In this document: positions 1 through 7,066 of the stretch, in pieces | Position numbering within the stretch: the first letter of the stretch is position 1 | Layout of the letters: every line of letters starts with the position of its first letter | Assembly (NCBI GenBank): GCA_937990205.1 | Contig: CALKRO010000054.1 | Location: forward strand, 1 to 17,156 | Reading direction: 5' to 3' | DNA length: 17,156 nt | Source: an uncultured Candidatus Saccharibacteria bacterium | Lineage (GTDB): Bacteria > Patescibacteriota > Saccharimonadia > Saccharimonadales > Saccharimonadaceae | The notes under the pieces: generated by a model | The model's input: only the letters and a program-made list of their open reading frames with translations | What the model was told of the DNA's origin: nothing | Databases searched by the model: none | Translations under genes and position numbers: made by a program

Positions 1-245
1 TCCTTGTTTCCAGTTAAATAGCTAATACCAAGGGCCAGTTCGTCATGCTCGGAATATTTTAAAAGCCTCTCCTTTAACAAAGCGACGAATTTTCGCTGTG
101 TATGCACCTTTTCGTTTCTTGCTCTTATAAAATTCGTCTTGGGTTCATTACCGGCAATAAATAAATCTGGAGACCGACAGAAAACTCGTCCAGCTGCAAT
201 TAAAATTAAGCCTACTATAAATAAATTTTCTATACGTATTTTCAT
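1..245 (-). CDS. Hypothetical protein with N-terminal membrane segment (partial, 3' end off window)
   Basis: An open frame begins at the ATG complementary to 243-245 and stays open for 81 codons to the window edge. A strong Shine-Dalgarno (GGAGGT, complement of 251-256) lies 5 nt upstream of the ATG, which decides the start. The protein opens MKIRIENLFIVGLILIAAGR, that is a short basic N-terminus followed by about 14 hydrophobic residues, so it is probably membrane-anchored or exported. C23 follows the hydrophobic stretch but the preceding residues (RVF) do not make a convincing lipobox. The rest of the visible part is polar and charged. I do not recognise the family. It is transcribed divergently from the RNA methyltransferase gene at 481, and a promoter with a 17-bp spacer sits just upstream. 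Confidence 0.7.
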   Translation of the reverse strand, partial: MKIRIENLFIVGLILIAAGRVFCRSPDLFIAGNEPKTNFIRARNEKVHTQRKFVALLKERLLKYSEHDELALGISYLTGNK

Positions 246-262
246 TTACAACCTCCAAACTC

Positions 263-291
263 AACATAAAAAAACTTTCATTTTTTGACAA
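263..291 (-). promoter_or_regulatory. Sigma70-type promoter for the left-edge minus-strand gene
   Basis: On the minus strand, TTGTCA (complement of 286-291, 5/6 match to TTGACA) is separated by exactly 17 nt from TATGTT (complement of 263-268, 4/6 match to TATAAT). The predicted start site falls near 256, inside or at the edge of the Shine-Dalgarno, so the leader would be only about 10-13 nt. The location is right for the gene starting at 245. AT-rich sequence gives such matches by chance, so confidence is moderate. Confidence 0.4.
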
Positions 292-335
292 GCATTTTTT
301 TAAATAAAACAAAAAATTACAGATTAAAAAATCTT

Positions 336-385
336 AAGCATAAGCAAGTTATCAAAAGGTAACATAAAAAGCATAAGCAAGTTAT
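336..385. repeat. 17-bp direct repeat, two copies 33 bp apart
   Basis: AAGCATAAGCAAGTTAT occurs at 336-352 and again, identically, at 369-385. After one mismatched base the copies continue with AAAA, giving about 22 bp with a single difference. Each copy contains a small dyad, ATAA-N5-TTAT. The period of 33 bp is close to three helical turns. The pair lies in the divergent intergenic region 246-480, about 45-100 bp upstream of the minus-strand promoter and about 95-145 bp upstream of the methyltransferase gene. A pair of protein-binding sites is a reasonable reading. Simple sequence duplication is the alternative. Confidence 0.6.
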
Positions 386-457
386 TAAAAAAATAAAAAA
401 ATCCAAACTCACCAGATATAAAATCTCAACTTATTATTAATTTAGATGTTTAAAAAC

Positions 458-485
458 TTGCGAAATTTTCTATTTACTTTATGCT
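458..485 (+). promoter_or_regulatory. Possible promoter for the RNA methyltransferase gene
   Basis: TTGCGA (458-463) and TATGCT (480-485) are 16 nt apart, each a partial match to the consensus. The -10 element overlaps the ATG at 481. If it is real, transcription would start near 492 and the first usable codon would be the ATG at 496, with almost no leader. The rest of the 246-480 region is AT-rich and holds the direct repeats but no other gene that I can support. Confidence 0.3.
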
Positions 486-1701
486 AGATATTAAGATGAA
501 GCAGAAAAATCCAATTATCACCCCAGAAACCCCACTGGAAGTTATTAATTTCGCCACAACCGGACAGGGAATTGCGACCAATTCAGATGGTAAAAAAATC
601 TTCCTGTGGAACGCCATGCCAGGAGAAAAAATCACCGAATATCAGGTTTTAAAACAAAAATCCCATCTCACCGAAGCCGTAGCTCTGAAAATTGAAAACC
701 CTAATCCACACCGCGTATTGCCGCGTGACGAACACTATCTTTCTAATTCACCTTGGCAAATTCTAGATATCAGCTACGAGAATTTAGTCAAAAAAAAAAT
801 TATCGAAGAACTTTTTTCTAAGCTAGATGCACCAAAAATAGCCTTTGAGCCAAGTGATAATGAATATTTTTATCGCAATAAGATGGAATATTCACTTTAC
901 TACGATCATGAAACCGCTAAAATTCATCCGGCTATTCACCGTCGTGGTTCACATCATAAAATCCCCATCCTCACTTCTTCACTCGAAAATCCAGCCATTT
1001 ATCATCGCGCCATGGAAATTATCAATGAGTTAAATGCTAAACAAGAAGATTCCAGAAAATATCAGTCTCTTCTTCTTCGTTGCAACCGTCAGGGCGAAGT
1101 TAGCGGTGGTCTTTATAAAAATTATCAACCCCATCCTATCTTTGAAAATCTGACAGATAAAATCTTGGGGTACGAATTTTCTTATTCTCCAAACGGATTT
1201 TTTCAAATCAATCTTCCAGAATATGAAAAAGTTTTACGAAAAATCAAAGATTTTATCAAAGACCAAAACAAAGTCGTCGACCTTTACTCCGGCGTTGGTA
1301 CCATCGGATTAACTGTTGCTGGAGATAAAAATCTCACACTTGTCGAAGTTGATAAATTTGCTCACGGTGAACTACTAAATAATATTGAATCGGTAAAATC
1401 TAGTACTGGCAACTCCGAAATCACTGGCATCCTCGCAAAATCTGAGGACATTTATGATCATATCGAGCATGGTTCAACTGTTATTGTTGACCCGCCGCGC
1501 TCTGGTTGCGACTCTAAACTTATTGACACAATCAATCAAAAACTTCCCGAAAAACTTGTCTACCTATCCTGCAATCCTATCACCCAAGTACGCGACCTCG
1601 AAAGGCTTACTCAAAATTATCAAATTACGGATGTTACCGGATATAATTTCTTCCCACACACACCACACATTGAATGTCTAGTCTTACTAGAGCGCAGATA
1701 A
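481..1701 (+). CDS. TrmA/RlmC/RlmD-family RNA uracil-C5 methyltransferase
   Basis: This is a cytoplasmic SAM-dependent enzyme that makes 5-methyluridine in tRNA or 23S rRNA. A TRAM-like OB fold covers about residues 20-75. The family signatures follow in order: FFQIN at 240-244, the SAM-binding motif DLYSGVGTIG at 267-276, DPPRSG at 337-342, SCNP at 363-366 with the catalytic cysteine C364, and a C-terminal PHIE with the general-base glutamate E398. Length (406 aa) fits the family. The four-cysteine Fe-S motif found after the TRAM domain in RlmD (RumA) is absent here (residues 80-95 contain no Cys), so the protein is of the cluster-free type. The target base (U54 of tRNA or a 23S position) cannot be told from sequence. 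ATG 481 overlaps a possible -10 box, and the in-frame ATG at 496 (residue 6) is an equally good start. No Shine-Dalgarno is seen for either. Confidence 0.9.
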   Translation: MLDIKMKQKNPIITPETPLEVINFATTGQGIATNSDGKKIFLWNAMPGEKITEYQVLKQKSHLTEAVALKIENPNPHRVLPRDEHYLSNSPWQILDISYENLVKKKIIEELFSKLDAPKIAFEPSDNEYFYRNKMEYSLYYDHETAKIHPAIHRRGSHHKIPILTSSLENPAIYHRAMEIINELNAKQEDSRKYQSLLLRCNRQGEVSGGLYKNYQPHPIFENLTDKILGYEFSYSPNGFFQINLPEYEKVLRKIKDFIKDQNKVVDLYSGVGTIGLTVAGDKNLTLVEVDKFAHGELLNNIESVKSSTGNSEITGILAKSEDIYDHIEHGSTVIVDPPRSGCDSKLIDTINQKLPEKLVYLSCNPITQVRDLERLTQNYQITDVTGYNFFPHTPHIECLVLLERR

Positions 1702-1737
1702 AGTCATAAAATATAAAAAACATAATCAAGGTAATCT

Positions 1738-2370
1738 ATGAACGATTTTTTACTACTCACTATAAAACTACTCATCGGCTTCCTCGCTCTCATTATCATT
1801 ATCAATATTACCGGTAAGGGAAATCTTGCGCCGACTTCCGCCAGTGATCAAATTCAAAATTATGTCCTTGGTGGTATTATTGGTGGAGTAATTTACAATA
1901 ATGATATTTCTATTTTAGAATTCATCACCATTTTAGCTATCTGGTGTTTCTTAGTACTTTCTCTAAAATGGATCAAAACCCACAACGTGCGTATTAAGCA
2001 AATCCTTGACGGAAAAGCCCTCATCTTAGTTGATAATGGCAAGATTAATATTGATAATTGCCGAAAAATTAATCTCAGCGCTCATGATCTTGCTTTTAAA
2101 TTACGCACCAATGGTGTTTATTCTACCGAAAAGATTAAGCGCGCGATTATTGAGCAAAATGGTAGTCTACTAGTTATTCATAAAGGGGAAGAAAACCCCA
2201 AATTTCCAATTATTACCGATGGTCAGGTCCAATTTGATATTTTAGAAGTCATCGGCAAAAATGAAAGCTGGCTAAAGCAAGAACTTAAAAAACACGGGAT
2301 TACACATCCTAGCCAAGTTTTTCTTGGTGAGTACGAAGACGGAAAAGCTACCTTTACTCCATATCAATAA
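1738..2370 (+). CDS. YetF-like (DUF421) membrane protein
   Basis: A 210-aa protein. Hydrophobic segments lie at about residues 3-25, 42-55 and 60-79, followed by a soluble C-terminal domain. The pattern matches the DUF421/YetF family: a GKG motif after the first helix, a conserved segment ending TSASDQIQNYVLGGIIGG, a basic stretch, then the alpha/beta domain with DGKALILVDNGKIN, HDLAFKLRTNGV and AIIEQNGSLLVIHK. The biochemical role of this family is poorly defined, so I infer only an inner-membrane protein with a cytosolic domain. It starts 36 nt after the methyltransferase stop, with a weak AAGGT (1728-1732) 5 nt before the ATG, and is probably co-transcribed with it. The stop is doubled in frame (TAA TGA, 2368-2373). 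A strong promoter for the next gene follows. Confidence 0.8.
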   Translation: MNDFLLLTIKLLIGFLALIIIINITGKGNLAPTSASDQIQNYVLGGIIGGVIYNNDISILEFITILAIWCFLVLSLKWIKTHNVRIKQILDGKALILVDNGKINIDNCRKINLSAHDLAFKLRTNGVYSTEKIKRAIIEQNGSLLVIHKGEENPKFPIITDGQVQFDILEVIGKNESWLKQELKKHGITHPSQVFLGEYEDGKATFTPYQ

Positions 2371-2390
2371 TGAAGACTTGTCTAAATCAC

Positions 2391-2420
2391 TTGACAGTTT
2401 TCACAATGTTCCTTTATTAT
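2391..2420 (+). promoter_or_regulatory. Strong sigma70-type promoter before the SemiSWEET gene
   Basis: A perfect -35 TTGACA (2391-2396) is followed after 18 nt by TATTAT (2415-2420, 5/6 match). The predicted start site is near 2427, giving a leader of about 27 nt that carries the Shine-Dalgarno AGGAG (2441-2445), 8 nt before the ATG at 2454. This is one of the clearest promoter-plus-RBS arrangements in the window and marks a new transcription unit. Confidence 0.75.
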
Positions 2421-2453
2421 CGTTTATGTTTAATTTAAAAAGGAGACTATTTT

Positions 2454-2729
2454 ATGAAGCCGAATAATATTAAAAGCAAAATCAATACTATTGTTGGGTC
2501 AATCGGGGCTTTTATTGGTATCTTCGTTTTCATTGCTTATATCCCACAGATTATTGCAAACATCAGTGGATCCAAAGGTCAACCTTGGCAGCCAGCTATG
2601 GCCGCTTTCTCGTGTCTAATTTGGGTGATTTATGGTTGGACTAAAGAGCCGAAAAAAGATTACATTCTAATTATTCCAAATACTTTTGGCGTTATTCTGG
2701 GATTTCTCGCTTTTATGACAGCCCTCTAG
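2454..2729 (+). CDS. SemiSWEET-type sugar transporter
   Basis: A 91-aa protein with three transmembrane helices (about 13-33, 47-62, 70-91), the size and topology of bacterial SemiSWEETs. These work as homodimers that let mono- or disaccharides equilibrate across the cytoplasmic membrane. The PQ-loop motif is seen at residues 29-33 (YIPQI), the second helix carries a conserved-type Trp (W57), and the third helix begins with IPN, including the Asn (N76) that lines the sugar pocket in this family. Substrate cannot be read from sequence. The gene has its own promoter and a good Shine-Dalgarno. It ends in TAG at 2727-2729, only 12 nt before the Shine-Dalgarno-led ATG at 2742 discussed with the next gene, so the two are likely one transcription unit. 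In a fermentative, host-dependent bacterium a passive sugar channel would be a sensible import or export route. Confidence 0.85.
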   Translation: MKPNNIKSKINTIVGSIGAFIGIFVFIAYIPQIIANISGSKGQPWQPAMAAFSCLIWVIYGWTKEPKKDYILIIPNTFGVILGFLAFMTAL

Positions 2730-2805
2730 TCAAAGGAAAATATGCAAAATTATCCCCCCAATCAATTCCAAAAAGACTAAATCTACCCCAATCACTTATC
2801 GACGA

Positions 2806-3516
2806 ATGCGTAACCGCCTTGTAAAATATGGTGCTATCGGATTTATTCTTAATGCAGCCATTTACCTTATTACCGAATTTATTGCAGCTCTTAGCACTAA
2901 CCAAGATCTAGGATATATCTATTCTAAGCAATTCATCAGTGCACTGGGAGTGTATCCTGGGCAAATCGCCGATGGCGCACCAAACAATTTTTCACCCCTT
3001 GCCATAGTAATGAATCTGGGCTTCATCGTCACCGCTTTTGGTTTTTCTATTAGTTATGCCTTATTACTATATCCAAAATTTAAAGATAGAAACACCAAAC
3101 TAGCCTGCAGTTTAATGATGGTGGCCACACTATTCAGCATTGGTAGCCTCCTAGTTGGGCTTTTTCAAGGCGGTGTCCCCAACCAAGCTTCCTTACATGG
3201 CATTGGAGCCAGATTATCATTCCTCATGGGTAATCTTACCCTGCTTCTCACCGGAATCTTTCTAAAACCAAATCATAAAATCTATCGCCTAACCGCTATT
3301 CTGCTTTCAATTATTGGCATCAGTTTTGCATTTCTTCTTCAATACGCCATCACGAACAATCTAACTGAAGTAGCCGCCATCTACGAACGTCTCACGGTTT
3401 ATCCTATTACCACTTGGCAGATAATTACTGGTATAATCTTCTTAAAAGAATCCATTCAAACCAAACGTAATCTATCGCCAAAGGCCAAAAAGGAGAACAA
3501 GGATGAGACCAAATAA
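2806..3516 (+). CDS. DUF998-type multi-pass membrane protein (start ambiguous)
   Basis: A 236-aa polytopic membrane protein resembling the DUF998 family: about six hydrophobic segments, with a first helix beginning KYGAIGFILNAAIYLI and a characteristic HGIGARLSFLMGNLTLLLTG stretch. No enzymatic role is known to me. The start is a problem. The ATG at 2806 has no Shine-Dalgarno, yet the frame is open far upstream with plausible coding sequence. At 2742, just behind AAAGGA, a second ATG opens a frame that enters a C6 run (2754-2759) and stops at 2778-2780. Removing one C joins the two frames into MQNYPPINSKKTK... reading straight into this protein. The real protein may therefore be about 21 residues longer. 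The 3' end overlaps the helicase-nuclease gene by 14 nt, with that gene's Shine-Dalgarno inside this reading frame. Confidence 0.75.
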   Translation: MRNRLVKYGAIGFILNAAIYLITEFIAALSTNQDLGYIYSKQFISALGVYPGQIADGAPNNFSPLAIVMNLGFIVTAFGFSISYALLLYPKFKDRNTKLACSLMMVATLFSIGSLLVGLFQGGVPNQASLHGIGARLSFLMGNLTLLLTGIFLKPNHKIYRLTAILLSIIGISFAFLLQYAITNNLTEVAAIYERLTVYPITTWQIITGIIFLKESIQTKRNLSPKAKKENKDETK

Positions 3517-6500
3517 AGAACAACAAGCCGCCATTGAATATCTAGGCGGGCCACTTCTGGTTTTGGCTGGCCCAGGTACCGGTAAGACGCAAATTATTTC
3601 TCAGCGCGTCGCTCACATCTTGAATGTTACCCAAACCAACCCAAGCAACATCCTTTGTCTCACTTTTACTGACGCCGCCGCCACCAACATGCGTGACCGC
3701 CTACGCACCGTAATCGGCAACTCCGCTGATGAATTGAACATCATGACCTATCACTCCTTCGGCAAAACCATCATCGGTCGTTACCAGAATTATGCCACCG
3801 AAATTGAACGTTTATCCGAAAAAAATATTAGCCCCGTCGAAGCCGAGAACTTCTTCCAGCAACTTCTTGACGAGCTACCTATTACTAATCCGTTGCGAGC
3901 TAATAAGGCTAGCGAAGTATCCGGATTAATCAATAAACTTAAAAATGCTAATCTTTCCATCGCTGACCTAAAAATCATTCAGGAAGCCAATCAAAAAGAT
4001 ATTGAAAATCTCAACCAAGCTCTCGCCGCCACCACCATTGGTAAAGCCAGTAGTGGCAATTTTGAAAGTAAATGCAAGGAACGCTATTTCCCGATTCTTA
4101 CCGTATTAGGTCAAGTCAGTTCTTCCCATGATCAAAACATCTTACCAAACGTACCATATATTTCCAGTGAACTCTATCGCCAGATGCTTGATCTTTATCA
4201 GTCTGAAATCACCAAAGATAAACCTTCTATTGCAGCTCTAAAAAAATTTACCGATAAACATTTCACTTTAAATGCTAGTGGAGTTTGTTATTATAAACAA
4301 ACTAACGACATTGTTAAATTTTCCACCATTCTAGATTTTTGTCAAAAATACCAGACCTATCTCGCCGACAGCCGTTTAGTTGACTACGCCGATATGATTC
4401 TTGAAGCAATTAAACATCTAGAGACTGACCCAGATTTTAGAGCCATGATGGCTGAGCAGTTTCAATATATCATGCTCGATGAGTTTCAAGATTCCAATCC
4501 GGCTCAAGTTCGTTTAATTCAGCTTATTACCGACTATGATAAGCCAGAAATTATGGCCGTAGGTGATGACGACCAGACTATTTATGAATTCCAAGGCGCA
4601 CTTTCTTCCAATCTCGTCGATTTCTACCAGCATTACCAAGCCAAAATCATTATTCTTAAAGAAAATTATCGTTCAACCAGTGAAATTCTTACTTTGTCGC
4701 GTAAAATTGCTGATCAAATTCCCGATAGCTTCATTAAATCCGAGTCCGTCCTAACCAGCCTAGGTGAAACTTCCGGTGACTTCACTAAAAATCTTCATGC
4801 CGCCAGAAACTCAGAATTATCAAAAATCACTAGTGACGATCAGGTGCTTCAACCAATCAACCGCCCAAACACTCGTATTTCTCGTCATCACTTCAGAGAC
4901 ACCATTTCTGAGTATCAGTGGGTCGCCGAAACCATTCATAATCTTATCCAAAGTGGGGAAGAGCAAAAAAATATTGCCATTATCGCCCGAAAACACGATA
5001 TCTTGAAGGCAATACTGCCATATCTTCGCAAATACGACAATATTAACGTCACTTATGAACGAAAGGAAAATATTCTTGAAGATGCCAAAATCAAAGAACT
5101 TCATGACCTACTTCGTGTCATTCACCAGCTCGCATCTGGACAAGACCCCCTTGATTTACTTGCAGAAATTATGAGCGCCGACTATCTCGGACTTAATCCA
5201 CTTGATTTTGTGCAACTAGTTCACACTGGATATCACGACCATCGTCATTTTCTCGATTATCTACTCGGTTATCAAAAACTTCCCGCCGTACAAAATTTTG
5301 CCAAATTCCTCGCTGAACTTGCCAAAAAATCTCTCACCTCGTCTGTCGAAGATATGATAAATTTCCTCATCAACTTAAAACCGATTTATCTTGATCTTGA
5401 AACTTCAGAAATAAATTCTGGGTCTAATGAAACGCCAAAATCAAACCCTGACTCCGCCATCATCGATCCATTCGAAATTGGCTCTGAGTCTACCACATCT
5501 ACCGAAAAATCTCTTTATATTTCACCATTTTTACCAAATCTTGATTATGAAAATCCGGAAACTCTAGCCAAACAACTAACCTCCAAGGAAGTTCGCCAGA
5601 TGGTAGATTTTTACCAAAATCTCGCCACTTTGAAAGAGGAATTTTATAATTTCACCAAGGCTGATCATCCAAAGCTTGCCGACTATATTGATTTTCTCGA
5701 CAAGTATCAAGCCACCAATACCGCCATCCAAAAATCTGCCATTTTTTCCGATGACCAAAACGCTGTCACTCTAATCTCCGCTCATAAATCTAAAGGTCTT
5801 GAATTCAAACACGTCTTTCTCCTTGATCTTTCAGATGCTCATTGGAATCAGAATCGTGGATCGCAGGGAATTAAACCTCCTTTTAATTTGACTTTTGTTA
5901 ATGGTGCTTCCGAAAGTGAAGGTTGTAATCTACGTCTCCTCTTTGTGGCCATGACTCGTGCCGCTAAATCTCTCACCATGACCAGTGCCACTATTAATCA
6001 CAACCAGAGCATCACCAAGCCGCTTGGTATGATGATGGAAATAAATGAGGAAAAAATTATTAAAACCTCTCCATTATTAGAAGCACCTGAAATTTTCCAA
6101 CATCCATCCGATAATTCTGAAATTACCGAATTACAACATCTAAAATCTACCTGGCTCGACAAATATCTCGATCCAAAAGACGATTTACTCAAATACCTTC
6201 ACGCCAAGGCCGACAACATTTGGCTTTCCGCCACCGACGTTTCAAATTTCGTAGACCTCGAATATAACGGTCCACTCAATTTCTATCGCAACCGCCTCAT
6301 TGGTGCACCACGCAGTATTGAAAATGTGGTAAATATTGAAAAGGGTAATCTGATTCACAAATGTTTTGAGATGATTACTAATCAAAAAATCACCGCTGAT
6401 CAGGCCCTCGAATATTACCTTGAAACTGCCAAAAACCTTGATCTTTCGGAACGTGAAATCGAAGATCTCATTACCATTGGTAAAACCGAATTGCTTCAAA

Positions 6501-7066
6501 GTATCGAGTATTTCCACGACATTCTCTTTGACGAACATGCTAAGGCCGAAGTTTCATTTAGTCATGAAAAACTTTCCTTTGAAGGCGTCCCTATCACCGG
6601 TACCATCGATCATCTTACCATCGATGAACAGAATAAAACTATTCGCATCTACGATTTCAAAACTTCAACTGGTATGCAAGAAAAGGACACCTGGAAAAAT
6701 AACAAAAAACTTTTCATCTATACTATTCAGTTGCTTTTCTATTACTATCTTGTCACCACTTCGCCAACCTATAAAAATTACACGGTCGAATCTATGAGCT
6801 TGCTTTTCGTTCTTCCAAGCTATAAAAACGTCAAACCAGGCGAACCGGGTGAATTCTTCGAAAAGACCATCACTAAATCTGAGATCGCCGAATTTGACAT
6901 CAACATTCCGAAACTTATTCACGCCATTCGCCATCAACTAGATACCTTAGATTTCTTAAATACCGAATCTTTTACCTGCAAACCAGTCGGATACACCACC
7001 AAGAAAGCTGAGATTATCGACTTCGCCAACCAGCTAATCGCCGACTATGATAAAATTAAAGGGTAA
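3503..7066 (+). CDS. UvrD/PcrA-type superfamily 1 helicase fused to a PD-(D/E)XK nuclease (AddA-like)
   Basis: An ATP-dependent 3'-5' DNA helicase with a C-terminal exonuclease domain, probably acting at double-strand ends in recombination repair. Helicase motifs: Walker A AGPGTGKT (22-29), Ia LCLTFTDAAA (51-60), Ib MTYHSF (81-86), II DEFQD (326-330), III GDDDQTIYEFQGA (354-366), IV ENYRST (387-392), V SAHKSKGLEF (759-768), VI LLFVAMTRA (812-820). The nuclease (about 905-1160) shows SATDVSNF (909-916), GNLIH with H952, GTID with D1036, YDFKT with D1051 and K1053, and QLLFYYY from Q1076. These are the expected RecB-family active-site residues. At 1187 aa it is close to AddA in length and order. 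The cysteines that bind Fe-S in AddB are missing, which also fits AddA. No AddB partner is in the window. AAGGAG (3490-3495) lies 7 nt before the ATG. The stop overlaps the next ATG (TAATG). Confidence 0.9.
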   Translation: MRPNKEQQAAIEYLGGPLLVLAGPGTGKTQIISQRVAHILNVTQTNPSNILCLTFTDAAATNMRDRLRTVIGNSADELNIMTYHSFGKTIIGRYQNYATEIERLSEKNISPVEAENFFQQLLDELPITNPLRANKASEVSGLINKLKNANLSIADLKIIQEANQKDIENLNQALAATTIGKASSGNFESKCKERYFPILTVLGQVSSSHDQNILPNVPYISSELYRQMLDLYQSEITKDKPSIAALKKFTDKHFTLNASGVCYYKQTNDIVKFSTILDFCQKYQTYLADSRLVDYADMILEAIKHLETDPDFRAMMAEQFQYIMLDEFQDSNPAQVRLIQLITDYDKPEIMAVGDDDQTIYEFQGALSSNLVDFYQHYQAKIIILKENYRSTSEILTLSRKIADQIPDSFIKSESVLTSLGETSGDFTKNLHAARNSELSKITSDDQVLQPINRPNTRISRHHFRDTISEYQWVAETIHNLIQSGEEQKNIAIIARKHDILKAILPYLRKYDNINVTYERKENILEDAKIKELHDLLRVIHQLASGQDPLDLLAEIMSADYLGLNPLDFVQLVHTGYHDHRHFLDYLLGYQKLPAVQNFAKFLAELAKKSLTSSVEDMINFLINLKPIYLDLETSEINSGSNETPKSNPDSAIIDPFEIGSESTTSTEKSLYISPFLPNLDYENPETLAKQLTSKEVRQMVDFYQNLATLKEEFYNFTKADHPKLADYIDFLDKYQATNTAIQKSAIFSDDQNAVTLISAHKSKGLEFKHVFLLDLSDAHWNQNRGSQGIKPPFNLTFVNGASESEGCNLRLLFVAMTRAAKSLTMTSATINHNQSITKPLGMMMEINEEKIIKTSPLLEAPEIFQHPSDNSEITELQHLKSTWLDKYLDPKDDLLKYLHAKADNIWLSATDVSNFVDLEYNGPLNFYRNRLIGAPRSIENVVNIEKGNLIHKCFEMITNQKITADQALEYYLETAKNLDLSEREIEDLITIGKTELLQSIEYFHDILFDEHAKAEVSFSHEKLSFEGVPITGTIDHLTIDEQNKTIRIYDFKTSTGMQEKDTWKNNKKLFIYTIQLLFYYYLVTTSPTYKNYTVESMSLLFVLPSYKNVKPGEPGEFFEKTITKSEIAEFDINIPKLIHAIRHQLDTLDFLNTESFTCKPVGYTTKKAEIIDFANQLIADYDKIKG

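Noticed and set aside
285..306. A plus-strand TTGACA (285-290) followed by TAAATA as a promoter for the methyltransferase gene.
   Set aside because: The spacing to TAAATA (301-306) is only 10 nt and no -10-like box lies at 16-18 nt. The same bases are better explained as the -35 of the minus-strand promoter.
336..385. The paired repeats as the edge of a CRISPR array or an origin iteron set.
   Set aside because: There are only two copies, the unit is 17 bp with a 16-bp AT-rich gap, and no cas, dnaA or other replication gene is nearby.
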